Assembly: GCA_947095585.1 (NCBI GenBank)
Contig: OX352761.1
Location: 35,741,777-35,805,776, forward strand
Direction: 5' to 3'
Source of the DNA: Nephrocerus scutellatus
Lineage: Eukaryota; Arthropoda; Insecta; Diptera; Pipunculidae
DNA: 64,000 bases
Shown here: positions 46,337 to 58,211 of the stretch, piece after piece
Position numbering within the stretch: position 1 is the stretch's first letter
Layout: the number at the start of each line of letters is the position of its first letter
Position numbers and translations under genes: made by a program
Notes under the pieces: generated by a model
Database searches by the model: none
What the model was told of the DNA's origin: nothing
Seen by the model: the letters and a program-made list of their open reading frames with translations, nothing else

Positions 46337-46607
46337 AGTGCTGAAAAAAAGAGACTGCACTTGTTAAACTTGAAGTTGAGGAACTCTAACCGACGTCCAC
46401 TGACTTTTTAGATGTCAACATAAGTTGGTTTGGGACAGGATCTCAGTATTATGTTTATGTGTGTAAGTAAAAAGACAGTTGGTCGGTGTGTAAAATAATT
46501 CACTTTTGCAATAAAGTTCAATTTCAAAAAAAAGTGTGGTGATGGTACTTTGATTAAGATTGATGCACCATCAAATGATGAATCAGTTCTCGTTTACCAT
46601 GTAAAAG

Positions 46608-46760
46608 AAAGTAAAATTGTATGGGCGCTCATCGGACTTGGGGCCCGAACGCTTCCAAATTTTTATAAAAAGTGTTATCAATGATGTGTATCAAATTTGA
46701 AGAAAATAGGGTTAATTTTTAAAAAAATTATACGTTATCACCGGAGCCACCCGGCAAAAG
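46608..46760 (+). repeat. Family A repeat, copy 7 (fragment)
   Basis: One unit: cttccaaatttttataaaaa, gtgttatcaatgatgtgtat, gaagaaaatagggttaattt. Confidence 0.75.
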
Positions 46761-47062
46761 TGTCCGACCTATTCCAAAATATGACAGTTTTTGTTTTCTT
46801 TAAGTACCAAAGAGAGAACGCTACCATTTAAATATTCTGAAAAATTCATAAAAACATGAGATTTTTAAAAAAAAAAACTAGCATTATGATCTCCTGAACT
46901 AAGAATCCGACCACTTTCAAAATATGCCTATAACTGTTCATTATGGTATAAAACCCCTACGCAAATGTTGGACGCGTTCGGTTGAAGCGTTTGACAGTCC
47001 ATAGGGAACGTACATACATACATACATACATAAACAGTTTCACTTTTATATATATAGATATA
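46761..47062 (+). repeat. Tail of an unnamed repeat ending in ACATn and TATATAGAT
   Basis: Contains aaaagtgtccgacctattcc (similar to caaagtgtccgacacgtttc at 51405), gaagcgtttgacagtccata, an (ACAT)n run (47010-47031) and a final ttttatatatatagat. The ends resemble those at 36220-36238. Confidence 0.5.
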
Positions 47063-50000
47063 TGATACAAAATAAAATACGCCTTGTTTTTAAATAGTTC
47101 TTTAATTTCTACTGACAAAAATTAAAAATTAAGTTCACCAATTTATTCGGCAAATTAAATACATATGAAATGCAATGTGTATATAAATTCTTAAGTGATA
47201 TTGTGAACAATTCTTCAATATGCCAAATAGTCATGGTACAGATAATTTTATTTATTATCTTTGGCCATAGGTTAATGTACTCTCATAATAGAAGTTCCGG
47301 TTACGATTCCTGCTGATAAGTCTGATAAGTTGATGCGGATGCAAAAAAAATTAACTTTGCAAGTATGAGTACAAATCCTTAGGTATTTGGGTGCAATTAA
47401 ATAATATGATTCATTTAACATATCGTTTCGAGTAGATACAAATGAAATATGTAGTTATAGGTCCCTATTTGCGAGTTATATTGATTTTACGTGTAAGGAT
47501 GCCGTGAGATACGTGTTCGTTAGCACAGGTACTCAATATAACTACAACCAAGCATTACAGAACTGAATTGTTATGAATTTGACTATACACTGTTTATTGG
47601 GAACAAAGTATATATAAGCATAGGGGAGACAGTAAACTCATGGAGTGCAGTTTATTCGCGTTTCCAAAGAAGCGGTTCATGCTATTGTCTTATCTGCGAA
47701 CAAGATCAATATTCACGATATCAATTTTATTCAGAAAAGGTAAACTACATTGGAATTGGTGCCTACGATGCCACGATCGAAAGAGTTTTCGGCAGTTTAC
47801 TGAAAATTTGCTGGGACTCTGGAGGGATATGGCACTGCACTAGCGACAGCCGATGAAACGAAACTTTAGCACATTGGAAAAACAAAAGATTCCATCGAAC
47901 CAACAAACCAAAATATCAAAAATACAAAAAAAATGCAACTAAGCATGAGCGCATCGACTAGTAAGACACTGGCGGGCTGTTACTTGTAGTATCTCTGTTA
48001 GATTTCGAGGAATTTATGGTATTTTAGCACAGCTGTCAAACTTTGCAGCTACGGGTATCTATATAAAAATGTATGAAAACAGAGCTCACCCGATCATGCA
48101 ATTTAAGGAGTTGCTTGATTTTAGAATTATTTTGTTAAATATATATGGTGGAAAATCTTTTCTATCTATGTATAGTACATAGACTAGGGTGGATCTAATA
48201 TATTTAATTTTAAAAGCCGTCGGTTTAATTTTAAAATTTTGTGTAATACGAGTTTGTATAGGAACTCTATAGGCATTTTGGTATCATATCCATATTCAAA
48301 TCTAAATAAAAATCCAAATCAAATCAACTTTGCACTCCAATTCTTCGTAAATCCCCCTTGCAAATAATTTTTAGTCATTATTATTAAAACAAAAAATGTT
48401 TGTTATTTTATAAAAAATAAAAAAAAATGACCAATTAAAAAAATTTTTAAAATTGCAATTGCTTCGCAGTTCAAATCATGTAGAGCTAAAAATTGGAAAT
48501 ATTTTAAAATCACCTAAGGTCGGATTTTAAAATATTTTTATCTTTATTATTTAAGCTTTCAAGTATTATAACTCCGTGCACAAATTTAAAATACAATAGA
48601 AATGCGTTTTATAAAAAATACTCCAAATATTTGTAAATAAGAATAAAATAAAATAATGAACAACCCTAATGAATGCATCGAAATTCGATTATAACCTATG
48701 GCCGAGTCTATGAAGTGTTGGAATTCACACGAACTTTATGTATCTAACACGTTGTTGAATTTGATCCAAAGGACCTTTTATATCAAAAAAGCAAGATCAT
48801 AGTTTTGTTGTTGTTTATACTAGAGTTGTACGAGTATAAAAGTGTAGATTTGCCTAGTCCATAATAATATGTACATAATAATGATTTTTATGTCACTAGC
48901 GTCATTCATGAAAAATATTCATGTGATTATAGTTAGCGAACAACCACTTTTCTGCATAGCAAGGTTGTACGTGTATATGGGTTTTCGCTGCGCAAGTTAC
49001 GGAACCAGCATTACTAGAGTTTAAAGGGATGAATAAAACGTAGTAAATTGTTTTCTGATTTTCTTATGTTGCGGATGCGATTGAGCCGTGTCCCCTTTTA
49101 TAAGTTGACATCACAACGTTGAGTGCACTTGACAGGTGTGTAACATAAGTAAACGTTTGGAGTGTCTTCTGACAGAACAGTTCACAATATTCCTCTTCCA
49201 TCAGTCGTTTGCCGTTGAGGTTGATCTCGAAATGGAAATGAAATTTAAATCGAAAATGTCTTTGACGATTGCCGTTCGTTTTGTCCTCGGCCATGCCGCA
49301 GCAAATCATTACGCAAGAGGAAAATAAATTAGGGTCTATCGTCGTTAACGCCCACACAGTTATCATCGTCATCGTCATCGTTATGTTTGCTTCTCATCAC
49401 TTCACGGACAATAAATTTTTGTCGTCATTAAATCATTGGGCACACTGAAAAAATCTGAATGAAGAACAACAACCGCGAACTCATTGCATTATTCGGGATC
49501 TAGTTGTGTTTTTCCTCAACTTCAACTACAGCAATCGAGGAAAGCTGTCCTCTTTAGTGACGAGCTCATTTGAAATTTAATAATGTATAGATATTTATTA
49601 CAAAATCTATGCGAAACTTTTACTTTATATTTTCGCAGTTAAACATACTCGTACTATGTACAAACATGGATGTTTAATGTTTAGCGTGCAAAATGTCTCA
49701 TACTCATACAAATACATAACTTTTGCTTCATTTAGATATATATTCGGTATATGGGCATCTGTAAAGGTATATGCAAGACAGAAATTACGAATAAATTGTA
49801 TCTGAAGATGACATTTTGTTTTCGTAAGAAAATTAAACTAAAGAAATAAAGAGATTTAAGAAAAAATAAAAAAGGAAAAAGGGAAACTTAAGTTTCAATA
49901 ATACAGAAAAGTGAAATTACAGTATAGTAGCAATTTTGGGTCAAAAAAATTTATCTAGTCTTGGCTTGGCTTCAAGCATCTCATGTATGCTAGGTGTCTT

Positions 50001-50429
50001 GCCCACTGTAGCCCATCCGGAGTCCGTAAAATTTTAACATAACTACCCATATACATAAAATGTACGGTTAAATATCGAACCATAGTTCTATCTACCTGGT
50101 CTTTGACAACCGCACAGAGCTTATGCGGGTGAACTTCGTGCCTTGCAGCATAAAACTCAAGACAAAAATGGCTCAAAGTGGTGGTTCTCTATTATTGTAT
50201 GAAGGTTATTTCGATTTTTATATGGCACAGTTAGTTTAATTGCACCATCTTATGGTTTAGTAGTACAGAAAGAGAGAATTAGATTCTAGAGAGAACTCAG
50301 TGGAAAGCTGACTCTTTTCATAGAGCCGGATACTGAGCGAAACCCTTCTTCGCTATTTTGTCTGCTTTCTTATTTGTATTTGTGTTTGTATTTATATTTT
50401 TATTCATTTTGCTCAATTTACCAAAAATT
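47063..50429. other. AT-rich, no gene recognised
   Basis: A TATA-like gtatatataagc (about 47609-47620) precedes a short open frame at 47640-47843 with no recognised domain. Frames at 49064-49378 (minus) and 49955-50176 (minus) also lack domains. The rest is very AT-rich. Confidence 0.4.
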
Positions 50430-50798
50430 GTCGGGGCTCCCATACAAATATTTTACAAAATTTACCCGATTTACTTCAAATTATATATACATGTGTATCT
50501 CCCATTGACAACACTTTTTGTAAAAATTTTGAAGACCCCGGTGTTCCGGTGTGTATCTCCGATGACAACACTTCCTATTGAAATTTGGAAGTAATCGGGC
50601 CCCAAGGTCGGGGGCTCCCATACAAATTGTTTACATATGTGTATGTCCGGTGACAACAGTTTTTGTAAACATTTTGAAGTAAAGGGGGTCTAACATTAAT
50701 TTTTTCCAATTAACCCGGTTCAAAGTTTGCACACATATGTATCTCCTTTTAGAGAATACATGAAAAATTTTAATTTTTATGAGTTGTTTTTTTTTTTT
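50430..50798 (-). repeat. Family A repeat, copy 8
   Basis: On the minus strand it runs from ataaaaattaaaatttttca and gagatacatatgtgtgcaaa through three units to a truncated end at about 50430. Confidence 0.85.
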
Positions 50799-51424
50799 GT
50801 CGAATTTTTCATTAAAAATTTGTTCAAGTTATGATATAATTTGTTGAGAATTGCATGTTTTTAAGTCTTCTACATTATGAAAAAAGGTAGTATTTGTTTA
50901 TGCATTTATAAACCAATTAATATAAAAAAGTATTTATTTATGGGGTTTTAAATGTGTTGGCTGGTAACTAACACAAAATATATAGGATAATTTCACTACT
51001 CGGCAGCAGGTGGCCTATATCTAAAAAATAATACTAAACTAAACTTTGAACTATTTTTATTTAATTAATTAAAATGTCTGCTCTTATATACACAATTGAT
51101 AATTTAATCTAGTGGTGAATGCATATTAATTTTGAAATCAATTTGTTTTTTAGCGTAGTTTTGTTGATTTAATTGTACTGTCGGCTTACTAGAGCTTGGA
51201 ATGCCGATAACTACAATTTGGGCAAGCTGGCCTTTTTATAACAAACTAGCTCGTATGGGGAGTTGCGCTATCCACACACAAGAATACCCAGGTACCCAAC
51301 CCGTACCGACGGGTTCATGTTTCGTATATAAAATTTAAAAATTAGGAACAATTTATGAAAACATAAGATTTGGGAAAAAATGTTGGATAGGGGCCACATG
51401 ACCAAAGTGTCCGACACGTTTCCT
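50799..51424. other. No gene seen; repeat scrap near 51243
   Basis: AT-rich. From 51243 (aactagctcgtatggggagt) to about 51424 there is a fragment that shares a gtgtccgac block with 46761-47062. Confidence 0.4.
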
Positions 51425-51735
51425 CCCTCCTTCCATAAAACCCACTGAAGACTCCCTCTAAACACCACTTAAGATTTCCCATAACCCCCTAAGTATTGAA
51501 TCTCAATCAAAACATCCTCAAGATCCCCCAACAAACCCTTCTTAAGACCCCCTCACTACACCCATCAAAACCCCATTCAAGACCTCCCTGAACCTACTCA
51601 AGACTCCCCTCTACGCCCCAAAACTCCAAGACACTTTCCAAGATTACTCAAGACTACCAAAGACCCCATAGATCCCCAAAGGCCTTTAAAAACCCCCTAA
51701 CACCCAAAAGATTCCCTCCAATACATACAAGACTA
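51425..51735 (+). repeat. CCCCTCAAGAC minisatellite, locus 2
   Basis: Degenerate words such as cttaagaccccctcac, caagacctccctgaac and caagactcccctctac. Same composition as 32865-33082. Confidence 0.8.
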
Positions 51736-51746
51736 AAAAAATTAAT

Positions 51747-51799
51747 TGGTAGGCTGTGTCGTCACACGGCCGTGAGGGTTTTGAGCGTGACAACGTTTG
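51747..51799 (+). repeat. Family T end fragment
   Basis: Has ggtaggctgtgtcgtcacac, ggccgtgagggttttgagcg and tgacaacgtttgc, matching 19582-19620. It directly follows the minisatellite. Confidence 0.85.
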
Positions 51800-51837
51800 C
51801 AAATATTTACTGACAATGCGCTATCTATTTTTAAATT

Positions 51838-52285
51838 TTTTATTAACTTCGCGTGCCCGTGGCTGGCGGACTGGCTGACTGGTTGGTCAGATCTTGTGAT
51901 CAATTTTTAACCCACTTCCCAAAACCCGATTTTATTGAAGTTTTGGACACAGGTATATTTTCAGTGACCAATACTTTCTACAATACCCGATTTTCTTCAA
52001 ATTTTATACGCATGTGTGTCTCCGATGGACAACCTTTTTTATAAAAATTTTGCAGTTATCGGGCCCTGGGGTCGGAGGGCACCCATAAGAATTTTATGAA
52101 AAAATTACCCGATTTTCTACAAATTTTATACGCATGTGTATCTCCGAAGGACAACACTCCGATGGAAACACTATCTCCCAAAATTTTTTTTTTAAAAATT
52201 TACCCGATTTAATTCAAACTTTATTGTGTATCCCCGATCAGCGAATTTACACGAACATTTTAAATTTTTGTAGGTTTTTTTTTTT
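51838..52285 (-). repeat. Family A repeat, copy 9
   Basis: The family end (attaacttcgcgtgcccgtg, then ctggcggactggctgactgg in plus sense) comes first, followed by three units with atgtgtatctccga-type anchors. The start end is cgaatttacacgaacatttt near 52243. Confidence 0.8.
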
Positions 52286-52584
52286 ATTTAATTTTATTTA
52301 ATTTTTATGTAAATAGGTACATTTAACTTAAATTAAAGTGTATATCTAGTTTTTAAAGCTATAGTTTTTGTTGTTATAAAATAATTTCCGAGTAAACCTT
52401 TTAATTTAATTCATTTAGTAATGTCGAAATTATTAAAGTTAACGAGAGCTGAGCAGAGAACCAACCAACAGAGGCTATACTATCACTACTACTGCACATG
52501 TTTATTTCGTTTTGCTCATGCTATGTAACTTGAATGTTATTGACATTTTGTATTGTAGAAATTATTACAGAAAGGACAAGTCAA

Positions 52585-52652
52585 ATGAAATTTGAATAAA
52601 ATCAGGTTGAGTTTTAAAAATTTATTTGGAAGCCCCTCGGCCCTCAGCCAAT
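52585..52652 (+). repeat. Family A fragment, copy 10
   Basis: Has tttgaataaaatcaggttga and ggaagcccctcggccctcag only. Confidence 0.65.
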
Positions 52653-53347
52653 CTGTAATAAAAGCCATAATTCAACCATCAACAATTTAAAAATTGTTAA
52701 GTAGTGCCAAGCAGAATTGGCTTCGATTAGCCAAATACTGGGGATGATCTACAGTAGAGAGCGCTACCCTTGGTCAACCTTGGAGATATTCACAGTAGGG
52801 GGGCCAGGTTACAGTAACATATAGGATAATGAAAGAGAGAGAGGGGACACAAGGACGACACAAATAAAGACGTCATCATGGACACTGGCCCAACGGCTCA
52901 CGGAGTTATATGCCCAATGAGCTCAGTCAAAGAACAGCTCCTCCTATGTCCCTCCTAAAATAAAAGAGAAACCGTTGATATTTTAAAAGAATATTTGAAA
53001 GAGTTGTGGTTATCAGTATGGGACATTGGCGAGGGTAAATTTTTGCTGACCTGAAATAAAAGTTCCTGCAGGTCGGCTCATCGAACTGAAATTGTTCTTA
53101 AACGCTTTAGGCTGGATTTAAAACCATCCAAATATACATTCATATTGGTCTCTCTAGGTCAGTAATATCAAAATGGCGCACTCTAGCTCTAATTGAGGTC
53201 CTCGCAAGTGCAGCGTGGTACGCCACTTTACCTTTACCTACACAAACTCCGAATTCACTTATTGGAGATTGGATATGGCACAAACTCGTGCGCTTTGAAA
53301 CATCAATGAAACGAACTTAATTAATACATTTTTAATTTTTTTTTATT
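52653..53347. other. No gene recognised
   Basis: Mixed sequence, less AT-rich than its neighbours (for example gaattggcttcgattagcca, gagcgctacccttggtcaac). No open frame of note is present. It could be the non-coding part of an unrecognised element. Confidence 0.35.
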
Positions 53348-54171
53348 GGTAAGACAAATAAAACGTATACTACTTTGTTTTGCCGCCATTTTGGTGAATA
53401 TTAGTTTTGACAGTTCATATTTGGCAATCGTGGAGTAAAGACGTGGCAAATTTATTTATATAGAAAAGTATTATATAAACCAACGTGTTGTAATTGTTAA
53501 AACGTTTTATGCAAATCAATCATTGATTACTGTAACGATGAGAAAGTAACCAGAAATTTTTGGAAGAAATAACGTACCAATAAAACGCACTATTTATCGT
53601 GTAATGAATGATGAGAGGGTGTGAAGCCGATAGGCCCAAGCCTGGACTAAAACGTACTGCAAGATCGACTGAGAACATTGCTGCTGTTCAGGAAAGTGTT
53701 CAAAAAAATTCATCGACCTCAATTCGACACCGTGGCTCAGGAACTTGGAGCTCCTTCCACAAGATATTTACGCAGCCCGAACTACAATGGATTTACTGCG
53801 AGACCTCTTTCCACAAAAAGTTATCTCAAGAAATGGTGATGCTGACTGGCCTCCAGGGTCACCGGATTTGACTCTACCGGACTTTTTTTTTTGTGGGGAT
53901 ACCTGAAGAGCAAGGTTTATGCAAACAAACCAGAAGCCCCCGAGTAACTCAAACAAAATATTCGTGATAAAATTAACGAAATACCGGGTGAAATGTGTCA
54001 AAATGTAATGGAAAATGAGGAATTGAGGCTAACAGAGGCGGACATTTACCTGATATTGTATTCGAAATAAAATTGCTATCAATAAATATTCCATTTATAA
54101 ACATTAGGTAGATCTTTCATTTAACCAATATTTAGAATAAAACAAAATAGTATACCTTCCCGGCGGACACC
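53348..54171 (+). mobile_element. DDE_3 transposon with TIRs, internally deleted
   Basis: Left end gtatactactttgttttgcc (from 53365) and right end, read inversely, ggtatactattttgttttat (from 54157) form inverted repeats extending to about 53348 and 54171. Between them lies a transposase with a large internal deletion. Its C-terminal coding resembles the copy at 5515-6430. Confidence 0.7.
53560..54070 (+). pseudogene. Transposase remnant of the DDE_3 element
   Basis: The N-terminal part is partly readable (RPKPGLKRTARSTENIAAVQ, 53628-53690, matching RTIRKVRSAENIA of the other copy). The central catalytic region is mostly missing. The frame 53608-53871 ends DADWPPGSPDL after a frame change, and the C-terminus (53870-54070) reads LKSKVYANKPEAPE, a stop, IRDKINEIPGEMCQN and RLTEADIYLILYSK before a final stop. 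Both the first catalytic aspartates' region and a continuous frame are lost. Confidence 0.75.
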
Positions 54172-54273
54172 TTATATTTTAATTAATAATTTCTAAATTA
54201 GAATAGTATCTACTGTTTGTTAAAGGAGAATCTCTTTTGGAATCAATCTAAAAGCGAGTACTTTTTCCACATC
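54172..54273. other. Short spacer
   Basis: No feature seen. Confidence 0.5.
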
Positions 54274-54286
54274 TATATATAATGCT

Positions 54287-54577
54287 GGTGGACGCCGTGG
54301 TTTAGTGGAAATGCGCGTGGCTACTGAGGAGGAGGTTCGTGCTTCGAATCCCAGTAACACCAAAAGTATTTTTCACGGTGTCCCACTTCTCGCGGATGGG
54401 TGACAAACGTTTCGAGAGTAATAACTTGTCACGGAAAACTTCTCAATTCGCCGTTCAGAGCCGGCCTTAAATTGTAGGTCTCTTCCATTTGTGTCCAAAA
54501 ATATAAATGCGCAACACAAATGGTCGCGAGATGGTAGGCCTTGGACTGCAATGGTATGTCGGGCCGAATATTATTAT
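54287..54577 (+). mobile_element. tRNA-derived SINE, copy 4
   Basis: The A-box region reads TGGTTTAGTGG, one of the weaker A boxes in the set. The B box (GCTTCGAATCC) has one change. The body is full length, including the ccatttgtgt...acacaaatgg hairpin. It is flanked by perfect 13-bp direct repeats tatatataatgct at 54274-54286 and 54578-54590. Confidence 0.9.
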
Positions 54578-54802
54578 TATATATAATGCTAAACGACTTT
54601 TGAACTTTCGAGAGCACCGGGTGGAGGGTCAGTGGGATGGGTCAGCCGAGAAACACCGGGTATTTCCACTAGTATTGAATCAAATTAAATTTTCATTTAA
54701 TTTAGAATATTAAATGGCAAACTTTTGAAGGTATTTATATTTGTTGTAGCTTAGTCACAAGCTGAACAATAACCTTAAAAAATTAACTTTTAAACTTTTT
54801 TT

Positions 54803-55052
54803 CAATTCTCTATATTAACTTCGCATACGGATGTGTTTGTTTCTTTGTGGCTAACTTTCTTCAAAATTAACCCGATTTTATTCAAAATTTTCACACAAGT
54901 GTATCCCCGATGAGAACACTATCTAAAATATTTGGAAGTGATACGGCCTCACGGTTAAGTGCTCCCATATGAATTTCTTCAAAATTAACCCAATTTCATT
55001 AAAACTTTGCACACATGAATAAATCCGATCAGAGAGTTTACATGTTTTGGTT
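54803..55052 (-). repeat. Family A repeat, copy 11
   Basis: Short form: ends with ttctctatattaacttcgca (plus sense), one to two units with atgagaacactatct, then gagagtttacatgttttggt. Confidence 0.75.
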
Positions 55053-56650
55053 TTACTTTTCTTCGTAGGCCTACTGTGAGAAAGGTAGCGTGACTACATA
55101 TTAATGAGGTGTGTTGACCTTGTCCTGTGGCTTATGATTCATTTTTTGCTCATTTCTTTCTCATTTGATGTGATGTATCGAGCGAAGCCGACACGTGTTA
55201 TTATGTAGTTTAGATGGTATATCTTAGCTTGGCTGTCTACTTATCTACTTGCCATATGATGGCTAGTACAAAGTACAATACTGATGGGTTCTTATATGAG
55301 GATATACTTACATGTAGCATTAACGAATACACCATGCATTGGCTGTTGCGTATTGGAATTGGATGACATGTCTAATTACAGATATTAGAAAATAGAAAAT
55401 ACAATTATACAGTTATAAGAACTAACTATTTTATAATAAAATATGCAATATGCATTATGCATTTCATTAGGTTATCCCAATTTCAACTATTTCGATTTTT
55501 TTTATCCCTTCATCCTGCATGAACCCAACAGCTCAGCGCTTTGTTGAATAGTTCACTGGGTGCCAAAGTGTCTGGCATTGATCTAATTAACTCTAATCAG
55601 AAAACTCAACTTTATGTCGTAGTTGTGTAAACATCCAGTTCAACACTTAGAGAGGGAAGATGATGTTGCATAAGTGCACCTACCGTGCCACCCGTCTTAG
55701 CACATACTAAATATGCCATCTATTTACAAATAACTCCAAACACAAAAAACAAATGATGTCCTTCTGTAAACTACAAATAGAGCAACGAGTCATATATATG
55801 CCGAGAAAATGAACATGTTGTGCTTCCCCGAAGCGTAATAGTAATGTAAACATTCCGTTGTAATCATTCAATAAAGGTAACATGTTCCCGTCCGAAATCG
55901 GGATCGGTCGGAGTTGTTTTTGTTTTATTCACTTCGTGAATGGGCAGACATCAGCACACTCCAATTACTAATGTGTTTCCACAGCCATTTAAGAGCCATG
56001 TGCACGCTGAGGAATAAAGTGAACCAAACAAAGCTGCTCGATCAGACTCGAAGGCATCTTGTAAAATTGTTATACCACTAAATTATACACGGAGCAATCA
56101 TTAGCACCCAATTATGTTGCGATTATTTCTTATTTTGGAAAGAACTTAAACATCCCCTTTATGTTGATAAATTCAAAATTGAAATTTCGACGCGAAAATT
56201 GTGTGAAGAGCTAAAGCGAAGAAGCGTCTATAGAGAAGAGCCATAGCAATTGCGAAGTCTGCTGAACTTCAAACCATTGAATTACCTGCTCAACAGAAAA
56301 ACTCCAGTGGTGAGGGGCGTCATCATGCATCTTAATTGTTCCGTTGATAAATGTTATAACGTAAAGTTGAAGTAAATCTAAATGGGTTACTAATACCACT
56401 TGTTAGTGGTGCAAGAGTACACGCAAATTAAATTATAGTGAATGTTTGTTTTACCCCTTAGCTTATTTTTCGAAATGTGCTGTCAAATTAACTTTATTTT
56501 GGTCCAGTTATTGGCATATTATAGAATAATAATATAAAATTAATATTTTTAATAATTTGGTTAATTTTCCTCGTTTTAAAATTTTGTTCTTATTAAAATC
56601 TGCATAATTTCTTTGAGGATTGTTGAGCTGTTAACCCATTTGTCCAAAAA
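55053..56650. other. No gene recognised
   Basis: Contains the least repeat-like stretch in this half of the window (55500-56060). Short frames only. Confidence 0.4.
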
Positions 56651-56659
56651 TTCATTTTT

Positions 56660-56935
56660 AATTTTAGGTGTGAGCTTATGTGAGCTTATTTTTACTGCTT
56701 CATATTATGTCAACTGTAGCAGCCGATAACATCATGGAACCAGAAATACGTGCACGGTTGCTTAAAGCCAACAAAGCCTACTATAGTCTGTCAAGACAAT
56801 GGTCATACCAGTACTTAAATATGGATCCGAGACATGGTTGCTTAGCAAAAAGCATTCTGACCTCTTAGCAGCGTTCGAGAGAAAAGTCTTACGAAGAATT
56901 GTTGGCCCCATATGTGAGGAATATATATATATATA
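56660..56935 (+). pseudogene. Small LINE RT fragment
   Basis: Two frames together give EPEIRARLLKANKAYYSLSR (56733 on) and then VIPVLKYGSETWLLSKKHSD and FERKVLRRIVGPICEE (56799-56918). The stretch from (K)ANKAYYSL to IPVLxYGxExWxL is the RT C-terminal region of an RTE- or L2-like LINE. Residues between the two blocks are missing, so it is a deleted fragment. It ends against a (TA)n run at 56921-56944. Confidence 0.65.
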
Positions 56936-56944
56936 TATATATAT
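56921..56944. repeat. (TA)n microsatellite
   Basis: A short perfect run directly after the RT fragment. Confidence 0.85.
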
Positions 56945-57044
56945 AAAATACAGGGCCCGCGATCGAAATGTAACTAACTTCACGCTGCTGTATCTGCCAG
57001 CGCGCTCATATTTTCATATTTTTAAGAACGTTGGTCTGTTATAA

Positions 57045-57348
57045 TGTTTTTACACGCCCATAGACGAAATTGACTGTTTGATACACTATAACCTAGCCTC
57101 GATAGTACCCGTTATACTAGTGTGTGAGTTAACATATAAAATACTTTTGTTATTTACTGCAGTCACAACGAACACACATTCTCAGAGTAATTTCGCATTG
57201 CGCATAACCTGTTAAGCAGAAAACCGTGTGAAAAATAGCGTACATTACTCGCAGAAAAGTGCTCATCGTGCTCGTGAGATTACAATTCAAGCTTCAAGCT
57301 AGCACGATAATCTCCACTTTGCTTGCTCATTATGTAATATACTATTAG
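57045..57348 (+). repeat. Family B repeat, copy 3
   Basis: Starts acacgcccatagacgaaatt. Includes ttatttactgcagtcacaac, cattgcgcataacctg and gaaaagtgctcatcgtgctc. Ends near gtaatatactatta. It lacks the duplicated block seen in copies 1 and 4. Confidence 0.85.
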
Positions 57349-57379
57349 AAGTCTAAGGAAGCATATGGATATACGTCGT

Positions 57380-58010
57380 TTTTGAAAGGAATATTCAAAA
57401 TGGAATTCAAACGTAACGGTGTGATTGCGCGGTTTTGGCTGGAAAGTCACAACCGGCTATTGTCAAATAGCTCCAGCATTTGAATGTGAAAAAAATGTTT
57501 GTGTATCGAATAATCACACCTCATTACAACGATACTCGTAGCATCGCAAAACGACGTGGACGCGGCCTAAAAAAATAGCAACCTCGCCAGAAATGGTTCG
57601 CAAAGTGAAGGAATGCATTAAGCAAAATCCACGACAAAGTGCGTAAAAAATCTGCACGTGTCCGATAGAAGGATCCGACGGATACTGAAAAATGAACTTT
57701 AACTGAAACCCTACAAGATCCAAAAAGTGCAAGATTTAACAAAGGCTCAAACGGCAGTTCGACTTGAAAGATGGAAAGTGCTAAAACATCTGCACGAACT
57801 TAACGCCCTAACTTGGTGTTTTCTGATGTAAAAATTTGTACGGTTCAACAGTACGTAAACAAACAAACAAATGATAGTGAATGATTAAATATCAAGTCCA
57901 ACGAAAATTTAAACAAGCGAGTTGCTCTTCGCAAACATGCGCCGGCTTCTGTGATTGTGTGGGAAGCTGAATCTGCAAATGTAACGGAAAAAGGTATTAA
58001 ATAATGCGTT
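57380..58010 (+). pseudogene. Mariner-like transposase relic, third type
   Basis: The sequence can be followed in shifting frames. A helix-turn-helix part (NGVIARFWLES-like, near 57410) is followed by RYNDTRSIAKRRGRGLK and EMVRKVKECIKQNPRQSA (57525-57640). Next are RRILKNEL and KPYKIQKVQDLTKAQTAVRL (57680-57770), then TVQQYVNKQ (57838-57870) and NKRVALRKHAPASVIVWEAE (57905-57975). The DDE catalytic residues cannot be assembled in one frame. The family is the KPYKIQKVQDLT group of Tc1/mariner-related elements. It differs from the DDE_3 copies at 5515 and 53348 in the linker and lacks visible TIRs. Confidence 0.7.
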
Positions 58011-58211
58011 GCTACCTTGGACATACAAAGAACGTGTAACGTGTTTTACATAAAATTTGAAATGTTTTGAACATTTTCTAAAAATAAATGACAAAAAATG
58101 ACTGTAGCTTTTTGACTTAGTAGCACCTCGATCGCCGTCCATGTATTTTCCATCTACATCTACAGTATATACAGTATATCTATGTTTCGAATATTGGTAA
58201 ATGGAAAGAAA
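58011..58211. other. No gene seen
   Basis: Spacer. May hold remains of the preceding relic's C-terminal end (NALLPWTYKE near 58005). Confidence 0.4.

Noticed and set aside
47609..47843. TATA box plus short gene
   Set aside because: TATA-like words are expected by chance in such AT-rich DNA, and the following frame has no domain or homology that I can see.
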